DNA of 64,000 nt from Blastocladiella emersonii ATCC 22665 (taxonomy: Eukaryota; Blastocladiomycota; Blastocladiomycetes; Blastocladiales; Blastocladiaceae), in the NCBI GenBank assembly GCA_025594325.1, contig JANHCV010000008.1, positions 1,178,001-1,242,000 of the forward strand. The letters are read 5' to 3'. Positions 21,988 to 33,113 of the stretch are shown here, one piece after another (position 1 is the stretch's first letter; each line of letters starts with the position of its first letter). The position numbers were made by a program, and so were the translations under genes. The notes under the pieces were generated by a model. That model made no database searches. It worked only from the letters and a program-made list of their open reading frames with translations, and had not been told where the DNA came from.

Positions 21988-23007
21988 ATGGCTTGCCAAT
22001 GCGTGTGGCCCGCACGCGAACCTGGCAATCCGTATCATTCACAGAGCGTTCGTCGCTTTCTTTGGTATCTAAGCTCTCAAGCAGGGGCAAGCAATACCTT
22101 GCGCGAGACGCGAGACGCGAAAAGGCGAGACGCGTCGATCAAACATCTCCCCGCCTCGCTTTGTAAAATCAGCTTGCGGGACCTCGTCATGGACACCAGC
22201 ACGATCACGCATCTGGCACGCGGGCTCCACTTGGGTCTTGTCTCACTCCAACTCTCAGCTGTACGAATGAACGCTGACCCTTACCAATGCGCGGTGCTCA
22301 TGTCTCTTCTTCCACCCTCGCTTCAAATGCTCGACATTGACTTGCGTGGCGATAATAGGTCGGCCACGGACGTCATTGTAGACAACTTGCCCTCTTCTCT
22401 CCTCACGTTCCGCTTCTGGGGCGCACTCGATCCCTTGGACATACAGCTGCTCGCTCGTCGCATGCCGCCGGGTCTCACGCGCCTTGATCTGTACCATCGC
22501 GGACTCGTTGGTGACGACCTGGGCGAGCCCATGGGCAGTCTTCCGCCAACGCTTGAAATTCTCGAGCTCCGCTACGCGTTCGAGTTGAGCGACTACAACA
22601 TGGCTGTGCTCGCCACGAATTTCCCAGCGTCGCTTGTCGAACTTCGACTCCATCGCGGCCTTATGACTCGGGTCGGTATTCTCCACCTTGCCGCCCGCTT
22701 GACGTCGACGCGACTCAAGAAGCTTACCTTCGAGGCGGTCGCTGTTATTGACACGGACGTGGCTCTTGCGATCCTCGACAACCTTCCCGATGCGATGGAA
22801 CAGATTTGGTTCTTTTCGATTGCGCTTCACGACGCGTTCCTTCATGGAGTTGCTGAGCGTGTTGATGCAGGTCAGCGACTTCCGCCCGAAATCTATGGCG
22901 CTGGCGGCCAGTTCACGCAGGCAGGCATCGCGGAGCACCGGGCACAGGTGCCCGACTCGCCCGTCCACAGTGAGTACCTGACGCGTTCGTCCGTAGCCAA
23001 CCCCTGA
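21988..23007 (+). CDS. LRR family copy lacking the 5' half
   Basis: The frame is open for 339 codons from 21988, but family sequence begins only near 22140 (HLPASLCKISLRDL). The first roughly 50 codons look like chance extension through GACGCG-rich DNA. About eight LRR units follow, then the family C-terminal signature: DTDVALAILDNLP, HDAFLHGVAERV and a QAGIAEH block. The F-box-like and ankyrin-like N-terminal half present at 20387-21811 and 29618-31323 is missing. No obvious promoter is seen. It may be a partial duplication that is still open by chance or recent origin. Confidence 0.55.
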   Translation: MACQCVWPAREPGNPYHSQSVRRFLWYLSSQAGASNTLRETRDAKRRDASIKHLPASLCKISLRDLVMDTSTITHLARGLHLGLVSLQLSAVRMNADPYQCAVLMSLLPPSLQMLDIDLRGDNRSATDVIVDNLPSSLLTFRFWGALDPLDIQLLARRMPPGLTRLDLYHRGLVGDDLGEPMGSLPPTLEILELRYAFELSDYNMAVLATNFPASLVELRLHRGLMTRVGILHLAARLTSTRLKKLTFEAVAVIDTDVALAILDNLPDAMEQIWFFSIALHDAFLHGVAERVDAGQRLPPEIYGAGGQFTQAGIAEHRAQVPDSPVHSEYLTRSSVANP

Positions 23008-24438
23008 CCTAGCGAATGGGTTGGCAGGTCGAGACGCGTCAGCTCGCTTAGCTTCCGAAATTTGGTCAAGCCAATAGAGACGATTTCGACGAAGCGAAAG
23101 CATGAAGATGGCGTCCCATCGCATGGTTGAGCATCTAATGCGCAAAATATAGTCAGGCAGGCTCGCGTGGTCGCCCTGGCCTCGCTACGGGTGTCCGAAG
23201 GATATGATCGGGCCACCGCACGACCCCGACACCACGGATCCATGTCCATGGCAATAAATAGCAGTTTGCATAGAGTTGCTTTCATGGGTCTGCATGGCAC
23301 GGAGGTGTAGGGGAGCTGAAGCGATCGCGTGCTCGCGGATGTCTCGCAAATCTCGGCTCGTTCGGGCATCGCGTGACCGGCGTGACCGGCCGAAACGCGA
23401 CGCGTCGGTTAAAATCGCGCGTTCCGACCCGCTCCGCCGACTTCGCCATCGCGATCTCGCCGACCGCGTTGGCCTCCTGGCGCGTTGCTATCCATCTCCC
23501 ACTACCCAGTTCGTGCAGCGGCATGTGGAACAAGAAGGACCGGTCAACCGGTTTACCCGACTCCGGCCTCCCCTGAGAAGCAGCCCTTGAGCGTGAATGA
23601 GCAGCCCGAGCGGTCGCCCACCTGGAGACGCGACGGCTGCGCCGCGTCGCGGGAGCGGGGTTCCCTTGGTCGTGAGAGCGCGAGTTTGGGTTGACCCAGT
23701 GGCTCGCTCTCTCGGCAGCATCGAGCGCCATGGATCTCGCCCCATGACATGTTGGAACGTGAAGCTTGACTTGTGTGGATGTGTGTGTCGGAGTGGGCGC
23801 AAGCGGCCCGGAGCGCGAACAAGGCCTGTCGCGCAACATCGTGCGACGCGCCTCCTGCAGGTTGAGTCGTTGAAGCCTCTTCTGGTCGTGATCATGGCGT
23901 CGCTTGCAGGCTCACCCGAGTGTCCCGTCCGACAGCATGTGCGCCGTGGTGGTCTTGATCGTGGTGGTCATGATCATAGTCGTCCTGATTGTGGTGGTGC
24001 TGATCGTCGTCTGTCGCCAAAAGGCCCGCGCTCGCGCCCGTCTTCACCGCGGACGCGTCGAGGATCGGAGTGGCCGCGCCACCCGGGTCACGAGACCTGA
24101 TTAATGACGGTGTAACGATGTGATCAGCTTGGGAGACTCGCGTGAGTGGCGCCAAATCTGCCTTCGCACACTTGTCGCCCGACAGAATCACGCACTCGGC
24201 AGTCCCGCGGGTCCACAAGTACTCGGCGCTCCCGCATCCCCTCTCTCATGCACCTCCAACTTCGACCCGGTCGCAAGATATCCCCCCTGATTGCGCCGTT
24301 CGCCCTCGAGCCCGCCGAATCACCCCCTGTCCCGCCGACAGCTGTTCCCCCTCACCGTTGCCACCAGTCGCAACCGCACCCGCCCTGATCGAGCACCTCC
24401 CGCCACACGACCGACTTCCGGTCCACTCGCGCCTCACC
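23008..24438. other. Mostly non-coding; contains one possible small membrane ORF
   Basis: No family resemblance in any frame except the short hydrophobic ORF at 23937-24104, listed separately. Two ACGCGT palindromes occur near 23032 and 23399. Confidence 0.45.
23937..24104 (+). CDS. Possible 55-aa single-pass membrane microprotein
   Basis: From ATG 23937, residues 3-25 are almost pure Val/Ile/Leu, followed by a strongly basic tail (CRQKARARAR). This gives a transmembrane helix with positive residues on one side. The DNA under the helix is a degenerate GTGGTCNTGAT-type simple repeat, so the hydrophobicity may be accidental. No homologue is known to me. Confidence 0.25.
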   Translation: MCAVVVLIVVVMIIVVLIVVVLIVVCRQKARARARLHRGRVEDRSGRATRVTRPD

Positions 24439-27400
24439 ATGGGCTTCTTCGGCAACCTCGCCGCCAAGGCGATATCCGCCGGGGCCGCCATGGTCACCTC
24501 GGCCGTCATCGGCGCGTTCGCCTTCAGCCTGCCCGAGTTCGACGCCACGACTATGTATACCTTCGCGCAGCAGCAGCAGTACGTGATCGAGAAGCCGATA
24601 TTGCGCGCACGTAGTCGGGTGGCACAGCACGCTCCCACGCGTCGCGTCGCGCGCCGCCGTGATCGCGATATTCCCCCACGATCCTCGTCGAGTCCTCACT
24701 GATAAAGCTCCGCACTCGCTGCAACATGTATCTAGGACTGCTCCCGTCACCGTCACCCCAGTCTCCGTTACCCCCGTCACTGTCCACGTTTCCGACGCCG
24801 GCTCGGCCCCGACCGGCAAGGTCGCCCAGCAGGCCACCGCTACCGGCACCATGTACGATCCGCCGCTGCTCACGCCTTGCCGACGTGGTCGTAACCATGC
24901 GCGTGCGACATGTAGTTCGGCTACCCCCGTCAAGTCCAGCACCGTCACCACTGTCAACTGCTCGTCGCCCGCGGCCGCTGAGCCCAAGCGCACGATCCCC
25001 GTCACCGACAACAAGATCCCCGTCACCGACTCGGCCGTTCTCGCTCGCACCCCGACTGGCTCGGCCGAGTGCTTCGTTTCCGCCGACCTGACGCGCGTCA
25101 CCCGCGTCGCCTCCGTCCCGTCCGACCCGACCAACAACACCGTTTCCGCGTCCGTCACCGACGGCCTCGAGGCTGCCCTTTGCCCCAAGTCCGACTGCGC
25201 CGCCGCTACGCGCGCCCTCGGCCATGGCCTGAACGAGCTCAAGACCTCGAGGTACGTGTCAGAACGGCTACGGGGTGATCTCGGATGCTGACTCGACTCA
25301 CGTTCGTGTAGCCCCAATACCCCGGCTCGCGGCCCTGATACCGCCATCGACAACCACGCCGGTCCTACGACATCGTGGTACGCGTCGTGCGTGTGCGTGG
25401 CGGGATCGCTCGCTGACTCGACTTGCGCCCGTGTAGCCCCGATACCCGCGGCCCTGCTACCGCCGACAAGAACCAGCTCGCTCTCGCGACCTCGTGGTAC
25501 GCGTCTCCACGGCGGCCCCCGCGCGTGGCCGCTCGCTGACGTAGCTCGGGTCCGTGTAGCCCTGATGCTACCGTCAACAACCACGCTGGTCCTTTGACCT
25601 CGCGGTACGGACCACGATGTGGGCGACATGGGTCGCTGGCTAACGCAGTTCGACTCTGCGTAGTCCCGGCGCTCCGGCTCGCATCGTCGCGACCACCGTC
25701 ACCGCTCAGCCTGAGCTCCCGACTTCGTCCGAGCTCAAGAATTCGAGGTACGCGTAGCCCTGCACGCATCGCTGGGTCGCTCGCTGACGCGACTCGAGTC
25801 CGTGTAGCCTCGATACCCCTGCACTCGTTCTCACCGACACCACCAAGAACCTCAACGATAACTCGGCTTCCCCGGCTCCCGTTGAGCCCGCCGCGCCCAA
25901 CACGGAGCGCCAAGTCAGCTCGCCTTCGGGCCTCGACTCTAAGGACGCCAACTCCCACGGGTACGCGATCATCGCTCGGCTCGAAACCATGTCCACTCAC
26001 ACGCCATTCTCTCAACGACTAGCGACAAGGCCAAGAAGACCAACGCGTTCCTCAACACGATCCGCTCCAAGCTGCTGCCCGCCGGCCCTCCTCGCGAGGC
26101 CTCGCCGGCCGCCGTGCCCCTGACTACCTGCTCGACCTCGGTCGCTCACCATGCACCCGCTGCTAACGCCGCGCCGCACGCGGTCGCGAGCAACTCGAAC
26201 ATCGCCGAACCTACCACCACGTATGCTCCATCGCGAATTCGCTCGCGCAAGTGTATCTGCGTGCTTACTCCCTCTCCCCGTCGTGTAGCAACAACAACCC
26301 CGTCTCGCTCCCCGCCACTGTCGCGGACTCGAACACGTCTGAACCAGCCCGTCTTCGCGTCGACGCTGACGGCCGTATCCAGCTTCCCGCCAACTACAAC
26401 CCGCTGATCCACGGGTACGCGTCATCGGTGTCCACTCGCCCGCTCGCACGGCCCACTAACCTCGCGTCGTGTAGCCACTACTGCGACCAGGACGCCGTGA
26501 GCTTCATCGGCTCGCTCAACGGTCCGCCCGGCCGCCGCTACGGCAACTGGCTCGAGGACATCAAGTCCGACGCCGACTCGATCCTGCCGACGCCCGCGTA
26601 CGAGCGCGACGCGAAACGCCGCGCCGATGCGTACGCCACCCGCCGCAAGCTGACCGCGGTCGAGGACGCGCTCGCGCGCCGCGCCGACACCATGAACAAG
26701 AAGTTCTTCGGCGGCGAGCCGCGCGCGGAGCGCGGCCACAACTCGTTCAACCCGAAGCGGGTCCCGACCATGGAGCAGACGTCCGACAACTGGCAGCGCG
26801 GCAACCGCAGCAAGGGCTTTATCACGGTGCGCGAGCGCCTCGTCCTGGGATCCTTTGAGGGCGACCTGCAGGCGTGCCCGGGCACCTCGGGCCGGCGCGG
26901 GTACACGATCCAGCAGCAGTTTGACAAGGGCAAGATCGGCCAGCTGCGCGTCGAGCGCGACGGCGACCCGGACTGGTACGCCGATGTCCTCGAGGCCGTC
27001 GAAGCGATCACCAACAAGTACGCGCCCATGGTCGGCGGCGAGGAGATGATCACGCACGGCTCTCTCATGGACTTTCTCGGCGTGGTCCTGCGCACGTCGT
27101 CGGGCGGCCCGCTCATCTCGGTCACGGCGCTCGCGGCCATCGTCAAGCTCGTTAACAAGTACCCCGTGGTGCGCGACTACTTTGCGCACGCGCCCGGGTC
27201 CGTGTCCACGTCCAAGGGCTCGTCCGAGGAGCGCGCCGCGTGCCGTGCCATGATCAAGTCGGACATGGCCGACCTCGACGCCAAGCTCGGCAAGCTCTTC
27301 AGCAAGACCAAGCATTTCGCGACGGCGCAGGTCGCCGAAGACGCGCTCGTCTACCTCCAGTACCTCGCGCGCATCACCAAGCAGCTCAAAGTCCACGCGG

Positions 27401-27585
27401 TCCAGAGCAAGCTCGAGGCCGTGACGGGCGCCATGGCGGCGACCGCGATCCTGCACATGGCGCGCATCGACCCGCACAACAAGGCAAGTCTCAAGGAGCA
27501 CGGCCTGTCCGCGGGGTTCGGCCGCGAGGCCGTGGCCGCGGTGCAGTACCTGCTCGAGTACACGAAGCGCACCGTGAAGCAGTAG
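24439..27585 (+). CDS. Unknown protein encoded by a ladder of symmetric mini-exons
   Basis: Eleven exons are inferred: 24439-24554, 24736-24852, 24916-25251, 25312-25377, 25437-25496, 25560-25604, 25664-25747, 25808-25960, 26023-26220, 26289-26414 and 26475-27585. They total 804 codons with stop. Every intron is phase 2, and every internal exon (117, 336, 66, 60, 45, 84, 153, 198, 126 nt) is a multiple of three. Introns 2-10 are 59-68 nt, start GTACG or GTATG and end TAG. Intron 1 (181 nt, GTATAC donor) is the least certain. The N terminus has a hydrophobic helix (about residues 12-32), possibly a membrane anchor. The exon-ladder region is Pro/Thr/Ser-rich and probably disordered. The last exon encodes a 370-residue globular, helix-rich domain I do not recognise. 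Confidence 0.65.
25252..26474 (+). repeat. Repeated intron-exon units with related introns
   Basis: The introns at 25252, 25378, 25497, 25605, 25748, 25961, 26221 and 26415 share length and ends. Several also share an internal stretch of the type TCGCTCGCTGACGCGACTCG followed by GTCCGTGTAG. The short exons begin with related CCCGATACC-like sequence. This looks like tandem duplication of an exon-intron unit. Confidence 0.6.
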
Positions 27586-27686
27586 AAGTAGTTTGATTTG
27601 AAGAGTACCGTACAAATAATAGATCTCAATTTTTCTAACCCGACCGTGAAGGCTGCTAACATCTCTTGAATTGAGGCACGCATTCT

Positions 27687-29131
27687 ACTCGCCGCGCGCC
27701 CATCCGAAGTTCACCGAGGCCCGAAACCCCTCGCGCCACACGTCTCGGACCGCCTCGAGCGCCCAGTCCGCTCGACCGAGCGGCAACGCGATAAGCGCGG
27801 CGAGTAGCTCGACACACTCCTCGGCCTGGTCCCGGTCCGTGGCGCGGTGCAGCCAGCGTGCTCGCTCGTCCAGCCTGCACCGCAAGCGCTGCATAGAGTA
27901 GATCAGGTCGTTCGGGGAACACTGCGCGCGCCAGACGTCGCGCGGGACGGAAATTGATCCGACGTGAAGCCCAGCGGCAAAGATGGTCCCGTGGGACCGA
28001 GCGCGGCGCAGCTTGCGGCAATCTTCGGCCGCGTGCGAGACGGATCCCGGTCGCTCGCGCACGATCGACGCGCAGAACGCGCACGGGACTCCAGTTGCGG
28101 CACTGCCACTGCGACGCGGGATCGCGGCAACGTTCGCCGTTGGTCGGGTTTGGGTTTAGTTCAAGGCAGTGGGGGAAGCCAGACAGGCGGCAACGTCCGC
28201 AAACTTCTTGGACGGCTCGGAGATGAGAGTGAGGACCGAGTCGGGCGTCCTGCCGCCAAACGCCTCGTGGACCTTGTTTGAGAGCACCTGCTTGACCTGG
28301 CGCTCGCTCGTGATCACGGGGTTCTCGATACCGATCGCCTCGAAGAGAACTGCGCGGAAATCTGCAATGAACTCGGTCACGGTGCCGCCGGGTCTCGCGC
28401 GCAGCCCTTTGGAACGCTGGACCCGGTCGAGGTTTCAGTTTGGGTCCGCCGCGTTCAAAAACACTTGCCGCGCCTGGGCATCGGACGCCGTCTCGCGCTC
28501 AGGAACAAGGCGTACAGGTTGAACATGGGTTTCGGGCCAGGTACACGGCTTGGGTCAGGGGGATGGAGCGTGCGACTCGGCGCAGCTGCTCGAGAAAGTC
28601 GGTGGCGTCTTTCGCGACCCGCATGCGCGCCGGTCCGGTGATCCCGAGCAGCGGCGCCTGCTCGCGGATCTCTTTGAAGAAGCCCGACGCGTACGAGATC
28701 CGGTTTCTGCCTGAGGGCAGTTTGAAGTCTCGCCGTGGAGCGACCTGCCGGGAGGTATGTTCGAGCAGTGCGGGCTGGCATACCGGCTTTGAGCGCAAAA
28801 GTGCGAGACGCTGCTCGATTGCCAGCGACAGCGCCTCGAGCTCGTGAAGGAGAGATGTGAGCTCCGCCGCCCGCTGCCGCGCCAGCTCGGCGGTCTGGTC
28901 GGGCGAGCCGTGCTTGACGCTATGCTCAAGCGAGAGACGAATCAAGCAGATCCGGGTATTCATCAGCTGAACAGTGACGGCTTCCAGCAGCTGGGAAAGG
29001 TCCGTTCCGCTGGTCGGAAGCTCCCCGAGTTTTGCGAAGCTGGCGAGTGCCGGCCACAACCCACCTTCCACGCGCGACAGGAGAGTGAATAGCTTTGTAG
29101 GTTCGTTGCATGGAGTGTACATAGATTTCAT
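27687..29131 (-). pseudogene. Degenerate gag-like gene
   Basis: Starting at ATG 29131 on the minus strand, a helical region (with a Leu/Glu-rich coiled-coil-like part) reads to about 28530. It then changes frame near 28520 and passes an in-frame TGA near 28436. It continues as a GTVTEFIADFRAVLF block, typical of the capsid part of LTR-retrotransposon Gag. A further frame holds a Cys-x2-Cys-x13-His-x4-Cys motif (CAFCAS...HAAEDC), resembling a zinc knuckle, and ends at 27687. The order capsid-like then zinc motif supports Gag. No reverse transcriptase or LTRs were found next to it. The frame changes may partly be introns, but the stop favours decay. Confidence 0.4.
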
Positions 29132-29491
29132 GGCGCGGAGAGTGGTGTTGAGGTTCGTTGATAGGAGCGCGCGTCCTGTCGTCGCTCCTCAGCCACAGCG
29201 AGGCACATCACACCGAGCTCACATGATATCGAAGCGCGTCGAGGCGGCACATTGTAAGACCTCGGAGACCGCTTAGCCGTGAGATCCAGCGACTTAGAGT
29301 CACCGACTAGACCGGCGGGTTCCCCGTGATAAAGCTGTGAGGTCCTTTTTCCTATGAAGGTCGTGACGGACACCAACCTCAATAACCTCAATGTTCGAGT
29401 TGCCCCGACGATACCTCTGCGTTTATCCATTAAAAGTTGATCTGGTTAACGTAAGTCCGGGGCTTGCGAGGTGCGGGCTCGGGACCCGAGC

Positions 29492-29528
29492 GACGCGTCG
29501 AAATATCACGTCCTGATCACGCGATCGC
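29492..29528 (+). promoter_or_regulatory. Conserved upstream module of the LRR family, copy 2
   Basis: GACGCGTCG, then AAATATCACGTC, then CTGATCACGCGATCGC, 90-126 nt upstream of the ATG at 29618. Confidence 0.55.
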
Positions 29529-29617
29529 ATTTTGCGGCGCACCACTTGCGATGTCGCAAGCGCCGCCCAAACGTCCTCGCTCCTCCTTCGCAACACCGAA
29601 CCATATTCAACGACACC

Positions 29618-31323
29618 ATGAAACTTGATGCAACGCTTGTCCTCGAGGACATACTCGTCCGCGCTGTTTATCTCCACGACCCGGCCGACCGCGACGGCTG
29701 GCGCAATACGCCCGGGTCCTTCTCCGCCGCGACGTTCCTCGCGTGTTTCCCGCCATTCTTGCCCATGTCACGGACAGCTTCCCAATAATGGAAGCGACCA
29801 CGAATGGCCACATCTTTGCGCTCAGCATGTGGATCTTGAAGGGCCTGCCGATTCATGACCACAAATTCCTGCTTAGGGAAGCCATTCTCGTAAAGCGCAT
29901 TGAAGTGATTGACTGGTGGCGCAGCTTGGGCTTCTCGTTCAACGATCTCGGCAACGTGAGCGAGTACCAGAAGTTGCTTAGAGTCCTCTTGGACGCGAAC
30001 CCGCCCTGGTTGGACCAGGTCCAGCCCAGCCGCAACTCTGTACGTTTGCTAAGAGCTTCTTGCGCTTCAAATTGGCTAATGAGTTAAATGGACTAGGACG
30101 ACACGGAGCTTACACTTGGCGACCACTACGCCAGGCGCTTGAGCGAGGAAATTGCCTCGGGCGCGCTCACCCGCTTGGTCATCTCCGATGTTCACTTTAC
30201 GGACCTGTCCGCCGGTCTTTTGGCCAAAGCACTCGCCAGTCCGGCTCAGCGGGTCGAGGCGATCGAAATCATTGGGTCTTACCTCTCCTTTTCCAATCTT
30301 ACGCAAATTCTTACGTCAAGTACGGCGAGTTCGATCAAAATCGATTCACTCTACTTGAACGACGACTTTCGTTCCAACACCGTTGCTCCATCTCTTTGGC
30401 TGCCCGACACCGTCACAGAGCTCAACCATCAGCGCATTTCCCGGGAAGTTCACGCGTGGTCACTGCCATCTTCTCACTTTTACTTTGGCATGCCTGCCTC
30501 GCTTCGCTGGCTCACTGTGTCGTATTACGGGTACGAGTACTTCATGTTCACTCACATGGCGAATGGACTGCCCCGTGGACTTGTCTCGTTTAATCTGGAC
30601 TCACCCAGAATCAATGAAGAGGAGGGCGTCTTGATTATGTCGTCCTTACCGCCAACGATCCAGGAGCTCACGCTCCACCTATCTTCGACAGACGAGTGGG
30701 TCACGCTTGCCATTCTTGAGAAGCTTCCGCCTGGGCTCCAGAAGCTGGATCTTAGCAGTTGTTTTGACGGCGAATGCACCCGTCTTCTTGCCGCTCAGAT
30801 GCCGCTGGGATTGACGCACCTCCAACTGTTCGAAGACTACCCGGACGAGGAAGATAACGACGACATTTACGAACTCGTGTGCAATCTGCCGTCTACACTT
30901 GAAGTTCTTGCGCTTCGCGGTGGCTTCGTCGTGAGTGGCCGGTGTGTCGCTGCGCTTGCACAAACTTTTCCGCCGTCGCTGCTCACGCTCGACCTGAGCG
31001 GTGCATTCATCGCACGAGCTGATCTTCTGCAGCTCGCCGCACGGGTTTCGTCGACGCGTCTCAAGGAGTTGCGCTATGGCAGCATCAATGCGCTCGATAC
31101 GGAAACAGCACTCTCGGTCCTCGACCAGCTGTCCGGCTCGCTCGAGTTGCTGGGCTTCACCTCCCTGCGACTCAACGACGCGTTTTTGGTCGGTCTCAGC
31201 CAGCGGATCGCCGCGGGGCGTCGGTTTCCTGCAATCCTCGCTTACCAAGGCGTGTTCTCGCAACAGGCCCTTGCGGAGCACCAGGGCTTGATTTCGCCCC
31301 GTGGACCCCTGAGGTTCGTATAA
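29618..31323 (+). pseudogene. F-box-like/ankyrin-like/LRR family gene with one frameshift
   Basis: It starts MKLDATLVLEDILVRAVYLH, an F-box-like helix pair. Near 29697 one base is gained or lost relative to the related copy at 59505, and the frame shifts. It then continues through GHIFALSMW and EVIDWWRSLG, the ankyrin-like motifs of the family. A 57-nt intron follows at 30040-30096 (GTACGT...CTAG, phase 0). The second exon (30097-31323) is a complete LRR domain with the family end (DTETALSVLDQL, NDAFLVGLSQRI). Apart from the single indel everything is intact. It is therefore a very recent pseudogene or an assembly error in a live gene. Confidence 0.65.
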
Positions 31324-32756
31324 TAAATCCTGTGCGCCATCTTCTTCAATCAACCAACTGGGTGAGAGCATGAATGAAGTGAGCGATTTCGGCCCGTGGA
31401 CCAACCGTGAGGGAGAAACGCGTCGCGATCGCCTTGCACAGCGCACGCGCCAGCGCCAGCGTCATGCACCGCGACCCGAAATTCCGCGCGCGTGCCCGAC
31501 TTTGGTTGGCTCTGCGCAGACGCGACCAGCTCCCTGCCCGTTTTGGGCCAGATGGGTGCCCACGTGAACTTTTCAGTGTGTGTGTCATCGGCGCTCCTCG
31601 CGTCGCGCCACGCGCGTCCGAGCCACAGCGGCTGGCTCGAGCGCGCACTGCGAGACGCACTGGTCACGCGCACCTCGGGAAAGGGGTGCACCCCTGCCCG
31701 GGACTCGCTGGCACGCCAGCTTCCACTCAGCGCTCGCGATCAGCGCCCTCAGTCGCGAGTCAGGTTGGTGTCACGCGAGTGCATGATAGTCTGCTTGGCC
31801 GCGCTCCGGCGGGCGCCAGCCTATCAACCGCTCCGCTCAATGTGCGCGCATCCACAACCTATCCTCGTATCCGTGATCGGTGCCTCAGAGACCACGGGCT
31901 CCAAGCCCGTGGTCGGACGGACCGTTGCACGCGCGTCGCGTAGAGCCTGCTCAGTTCCGCGCGCGGCGCGACCTGCAACACCGTGTGCTGCGCACGGGAG
32001 AGTGGTCCGTACACAAGTCCGCGCGTGTTTGGCGAGCGTCGACGCGCTGGTCGCCACATCAACCGCGTGAGCTCCGATGAGGACGCGCGCTCGTTCGTAA
32101 AGATCCAGACGCGCGGGCGCAGAGGCAGCAACGCGTCCGCGCACGTTTCACCAGGACCTCGTTGGCACTGCGCGCACTCATAACGCGCGACATGGGATCG
32201 CGCTCGCGTTGGAGGAGTTAATCATGCGTGCGGAGCCCGTGTGGCAGAGGCGCACGACGATGCGCAGGCGGATGCCAGTCTGCGGTAGACCAGCATCAGA
32301 CGCGTGTTCCCTGACGCGCGGGGCGCGAGCGAGCGAGACGCGTGCGAGCAAGAGTGCGAGCTCGTGTGGGTCGAGAGCACAGCGATGGGTGACGCCACGA
32401 CGCGTAAGGAGGGCGGGGCAACGCCCTCGCGTCGCTCAAAGTGGGTTCAGAGCCTCATGCTCCCCGATCCACGCGATCACGGCGAGGAGCAGCGGGTCGC
32501 TGGAGCGATGCGACGGTGGCGCGTGGCGGGACGGAAGTCGAGCGGGATACCCACGAGGTACGTCACGGTCGCGAGGAACATGGCACACGAGCCGCGGGTA
32601 GCGCGACGCGAAGTGGCAACGGCGGTCGACGCGGCCCGCAGGTCGCATGACGCGAGCCGGGTGAACCAGGAGGAGACGTTGGGAGTGGAACAGCTAAAAA
32701 CGGGTGTATGATGCGGTGACGAGAGGTAGATGTAGAGAGGGCAGATGCGCGCGCGA
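31324..32756. other. Intergenic, no gene supported
   Basis: Arginine- and serine-rich frames overlap on both strands without recognisable motifs. A minus-strand stretch around 31860-32130 weakly recalls the unknown gene at 1-650, but the similarity is too low to annotate. Confidence 0.4.
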
Positions 32757-33113
32757 TTAGGCGGCGGCGGGCTTCTTCTTCTTGCCGCCGGCAGTCGCGA
32801 CACCGAGGCCGGAGACGAGGTCCTGGAGCCCGCCGGCGGGTGCAGTAGTGGCGAACGATCCCCAAGCGTCGTTGCTGGCCATGCCGAACTTTTCGTTGAA
32901 TCGGGCGAGGCGGCCGCTGTCGTCGTCGATGGCGTCGGTGCCGGTGGCGGACCAGAGCGGGTTGTTGTAGGAGTCGCGGGACAGCTTGAGGTAGGGCCGC
33001 GGCGAGACGGTGCGCAGGGAGATGACGGCGCCGTTGGTCAGCTCGACGGTCATGCGGTTGAGCGCCGGGACCACGGTGCGCGCCACGTGCGAGATTTTGC
33101 TCGGGGTGCTCAT
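32757..33113 (-). CDS. Mitochondrial large-subunit ribosomal protein bL31m
   Basis: Single exon, 118 aa, ATG at 33111-33113. The central block (MTVELTNGAVISLRTVSPRP then DSYNNPLWSA and ARFNEKFG) matches yeast Mrpl36/bL31m. In that family a Met-x-Leu-x-Asp/Asn-Gly-Ser strand pair is followed by a NNPLWNP motif and a RFNK helix. bL31m bridges the subunits of the mitochondrial ribosome. The short N terminus could be a weak mitochondrial presequence. The Lys-rich tail (GGKKKKPAAA) is normal for fungal forms. It lies about 680 bp from the divergently transcribed MFS transporter. Confidence 0.8.
   Translation of the reverse strand: MSTPSKISHVARTVVPALNRMTVELTNGAVISLRTVSPRPYLKLSRDSYNNPLWSATGTDAIDDDSGRLARFNEKFGMASNDAWGSFATTAPAGGLQDLVSGLGVATAGGKKKKPAAA

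Noticed and set aside
31346-32144. Minus-strand frames weakly like the unknown gene at 1-650
   Set aside because: Matches are limited to a few hydrophobic residues and frames break repeatedly. Not enough to call a copy.
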